Part shown: piece after piece, positions 5,125 through 6,212 of the stretch | Layout of the letters: each line of letters begins with the position of its first letter | How positions within the stretch are numbered: position 1 is the first letter of the stretch | Assembly: GCA_024654345.1 (NCBI GenBank) | Contig: JANLIN010000048.1 | Location: 1 to 6,212, forward strand | Origin: Candidatus Komeilibacteria bacterium | Lineage (GTDB): Bacteria > Patescibacteriota > Patescibacteriia > UBA1558 | Length of the DNA: 6,212 nucleotides | Direction of reading: 5' to 3' | Made by a program: the position numbers and the translations under genes | The notes under the pieces: model-generated | The model's input: the letters and a program-made list of their open reading frames with translations, nothing else | The model's database searches: none | Told to the model about the DNA's origin: nothing

Positions 5125-6160
5125 ATTTAGCAATTGGCTACAGCGTTCGCACGTCAAGGAGCAAAGACGTGATTATTTGATTATTATGGCCATCGCGGTC
5201 GTACTCATCGGTATTATAATTTACAGTTACAGTGTCAGTTTTGCCGATGATGATGGCGCTGATTATGGTTTATCATTTAGTTCGAAATACGCCGAGCAAT
5301 TGGGATTGGATTGGCAAGAGACCTATATCTACATTCTGGAAAACATGCCTGCCAAATATTTGCGACTAATGACTTACTGGGATGAAATTGAAGTTGCAGA
5401 CGATGAATATGACTACAGTCGTATCAAGTGGCAACTGGAGAAGGCGGCGGAGTATGACAAGGAAGTATTACTGATCGTCGGACGTCGCCAACCGCGTTGG
5501 CCGGAGTGTCATATTCCATCCTGGGTGTATAATCTGAATGATTCGGAGCGTCTGGCGGCAGAGTATGAAATGATTGCCCGCACCATTTCGGAGCTGAAAG
5601 ATTATTCGGTAATATTCGCCTGGCAAATTGATAATGAGCCCTTTCTCTCCGTTTTTGGGGAGTGCCCCGAGGAAAAGTTAGCCGATTACAGAGAGAAATT
5701 GACTTTCGCCGCTGACTTGGATAGTCGACCATTGGTAGTCACTGATAGTGGCGAATTTTCTTTATGGTTGAAAGCCGCTCGACTCAATCCGATCGTGGGA
5801 GTCAGTTTGTACCGGACGACGTGGAATAAGTGGTACGGTAAATTCTTTTATCCACTGGCCCCTTCTTTTTATCAGTACAAAGCACGTTTGATAAGCTTTT
5901 TCGCCAAAGCAGAGCAAGTATTCATTTCCGAACTGCAACTGGAGCCATGGGCCGATCAGTCGTTGGCGGAGATGCCACTGCCAGAACAATACGTCCGCTT
6001 CCCGGTGGAGCAGGTAGAAGAAAACATCCATTTCGCCCGCCGCACCGGTCTGGAGCCCAGGTACGGGGGGGGAGCAGAGTGGTGGTACTGGCTGAAAACG
6101 GAAAAAAACAACAGCGCTGATTGGGACGCCGTCGTGCGGGCGATTGAGGATAATCAGTAG
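5114..6160 (+). CDS. Membrane-anchored clan GH-A glycoside hydrolase
   Basis: The 348-residue product starts with a basic tail (residues 1-19), one hydrophobic helix (21-41) and the acidic linker ADDDGAD. This is a signal-anchor layout that should place the rest outside the membrane. A (beta/alpha)8 glycosidase domain follows from about residue 50. It has RLMTYWDEIE (83-92) and GRRQPRWPECHIPSW, then probable acid/base E175 in WQIDNEPF, probable nucleophile E273 in FISELQLEPW, and AEWWYWLK near the end. The NEP and SE pair is the clan GH-A arrangement (GH5, GH39, GH42 and relatives); I cannot assign a family number. From memory, proteins with this WPECH and FGECP pattern occur in candidate-phylum genomes. 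The only two Cys (132 and 184) flank the catalytic region. The ATG overlaps the transporter stop by 11 nt, so the two are probably translationally coupled. It likely trims surface or environmental glycans to feed the transporter and GH1 enzyme. Confidence 0.86.
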   Translation: MLNKFSNWLQRSHVKEQRRDYLIIMAIAVVLIGIIIYSYSVSFADDDGADYGLSFSSKYAEQLGLDWQETYIYILENMPAKYLRLMTYWDEIEVADDEYDYSRIKWQLEKAAEYDKEVLLIVGRRQPRWPECHIPSWVYNLNDSERLAAEYEMIARTISELKDYSVIFAWQIDNEPFLSVFGECPEEKLADYREKLTFAADLDSRPLVVTDSGEFSLWLKAARLNPIVGVSLYRTTWNKWYGKFFYPLAPSFYQYKARLISFFAKAEQVFISELQLEPWADQSLAEMPLPEQYVRFPVEQVEENIHFARRTGLEPRYGGGAEWWYWLKTEKNNSADWDAVVRAIEDNQ

Positions 6161-6193
6161 TTAAATGAAATACGCAATTAACGCAAAACTGTT

Positions 6194-6212
6194 ATGAGTA
6201 AACAAGTAATTG
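6194..6212 (+). CDS. Possible start of a further downstream gene (partial)
   Basis: An ATG at 6194 opens a frame (MSKQVI) that leaves the window after six codons. It lies 33 nt after the previous stop with no terminator hairpin between, so the operon may continue. No SD precedes it, which is usual in this window. The visible part is too short to name and could be chance. Confidence 0.3.

Noticed and set aside
6165..6197. Ten-codon frame MKYAINAKLL after the GH-A gene
   Set aside because: Too short and without an SD or recognisable features; it probably lies in the gap before a gene starting at 6194.
1..6212. CRISPR arrays, tRNA/rRNA genes, insertion sequences or phage genes
   Set aside because: No regularly spaced repeats, cloverleaf-like segments, rRNA motifs, transposase or integrase motifs were seen on either strand.

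Overview
The window reads as a compact bacterial chromosome segment with every gene on the + strand, short intergenic gaps, the standard genetic code and few Shine-Dalgarno (SD) sequences. The HU protein, the very small Cys-rich protein, the compact ROK kinase and the membrane-anchored clan GH-A glycosidase together resemble Candidate Phyla Radiation (Patescibacteria) genomes. That assignment rests on recalled family patterns, not on a search, and I cannot name a lineage.

Left part (1-886): the C-terminal tail of an unidentified gene, then a long interrupted inverted repeat with a second hairpin in its loop (138-202), then a 54-residue Cys-rich, probably zinc-binding protein (215-379). An AT-rich regulatory stretch with a 7-bp inverted repeat at 475-493 precedes an HU/IHF-family DNA-binding protein (516-800). 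A strong hairpin at 819-857 closes the HU unit.

Middle (887-2006): a 349-residue MscS-type mechanosensitive channel, followed by a 70-nt gap carrying an extended -10 promoter (TGaTATAAT) just before the next gene.

Right part (2007-6160): four tightly packed genes that look like one transcript. They encode a ROK-family sugar kinase, a cytoplasmic GH1 beta-glycosidase (8-nt overlap with the kinase), a ten-helix EamA/DMT transporter (3-nt gap, good SD), and a clan GH-A glycosidase with an N-terminal membrane anchor (11-nt overlap). They can be read as a complete small-glycoside pathway: an outside hydrolase, an inner-membrane carrier, a cytoplasmic beta-glycosidase and a kinase for the released hexose. 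The domain calls are well supported. The joint pathway and its substrate are inference. The clearest molecular oddity is that the kinase lacks all four ligands of the ROK zinc motif. A further gene may begin at 6194 and run off the window.
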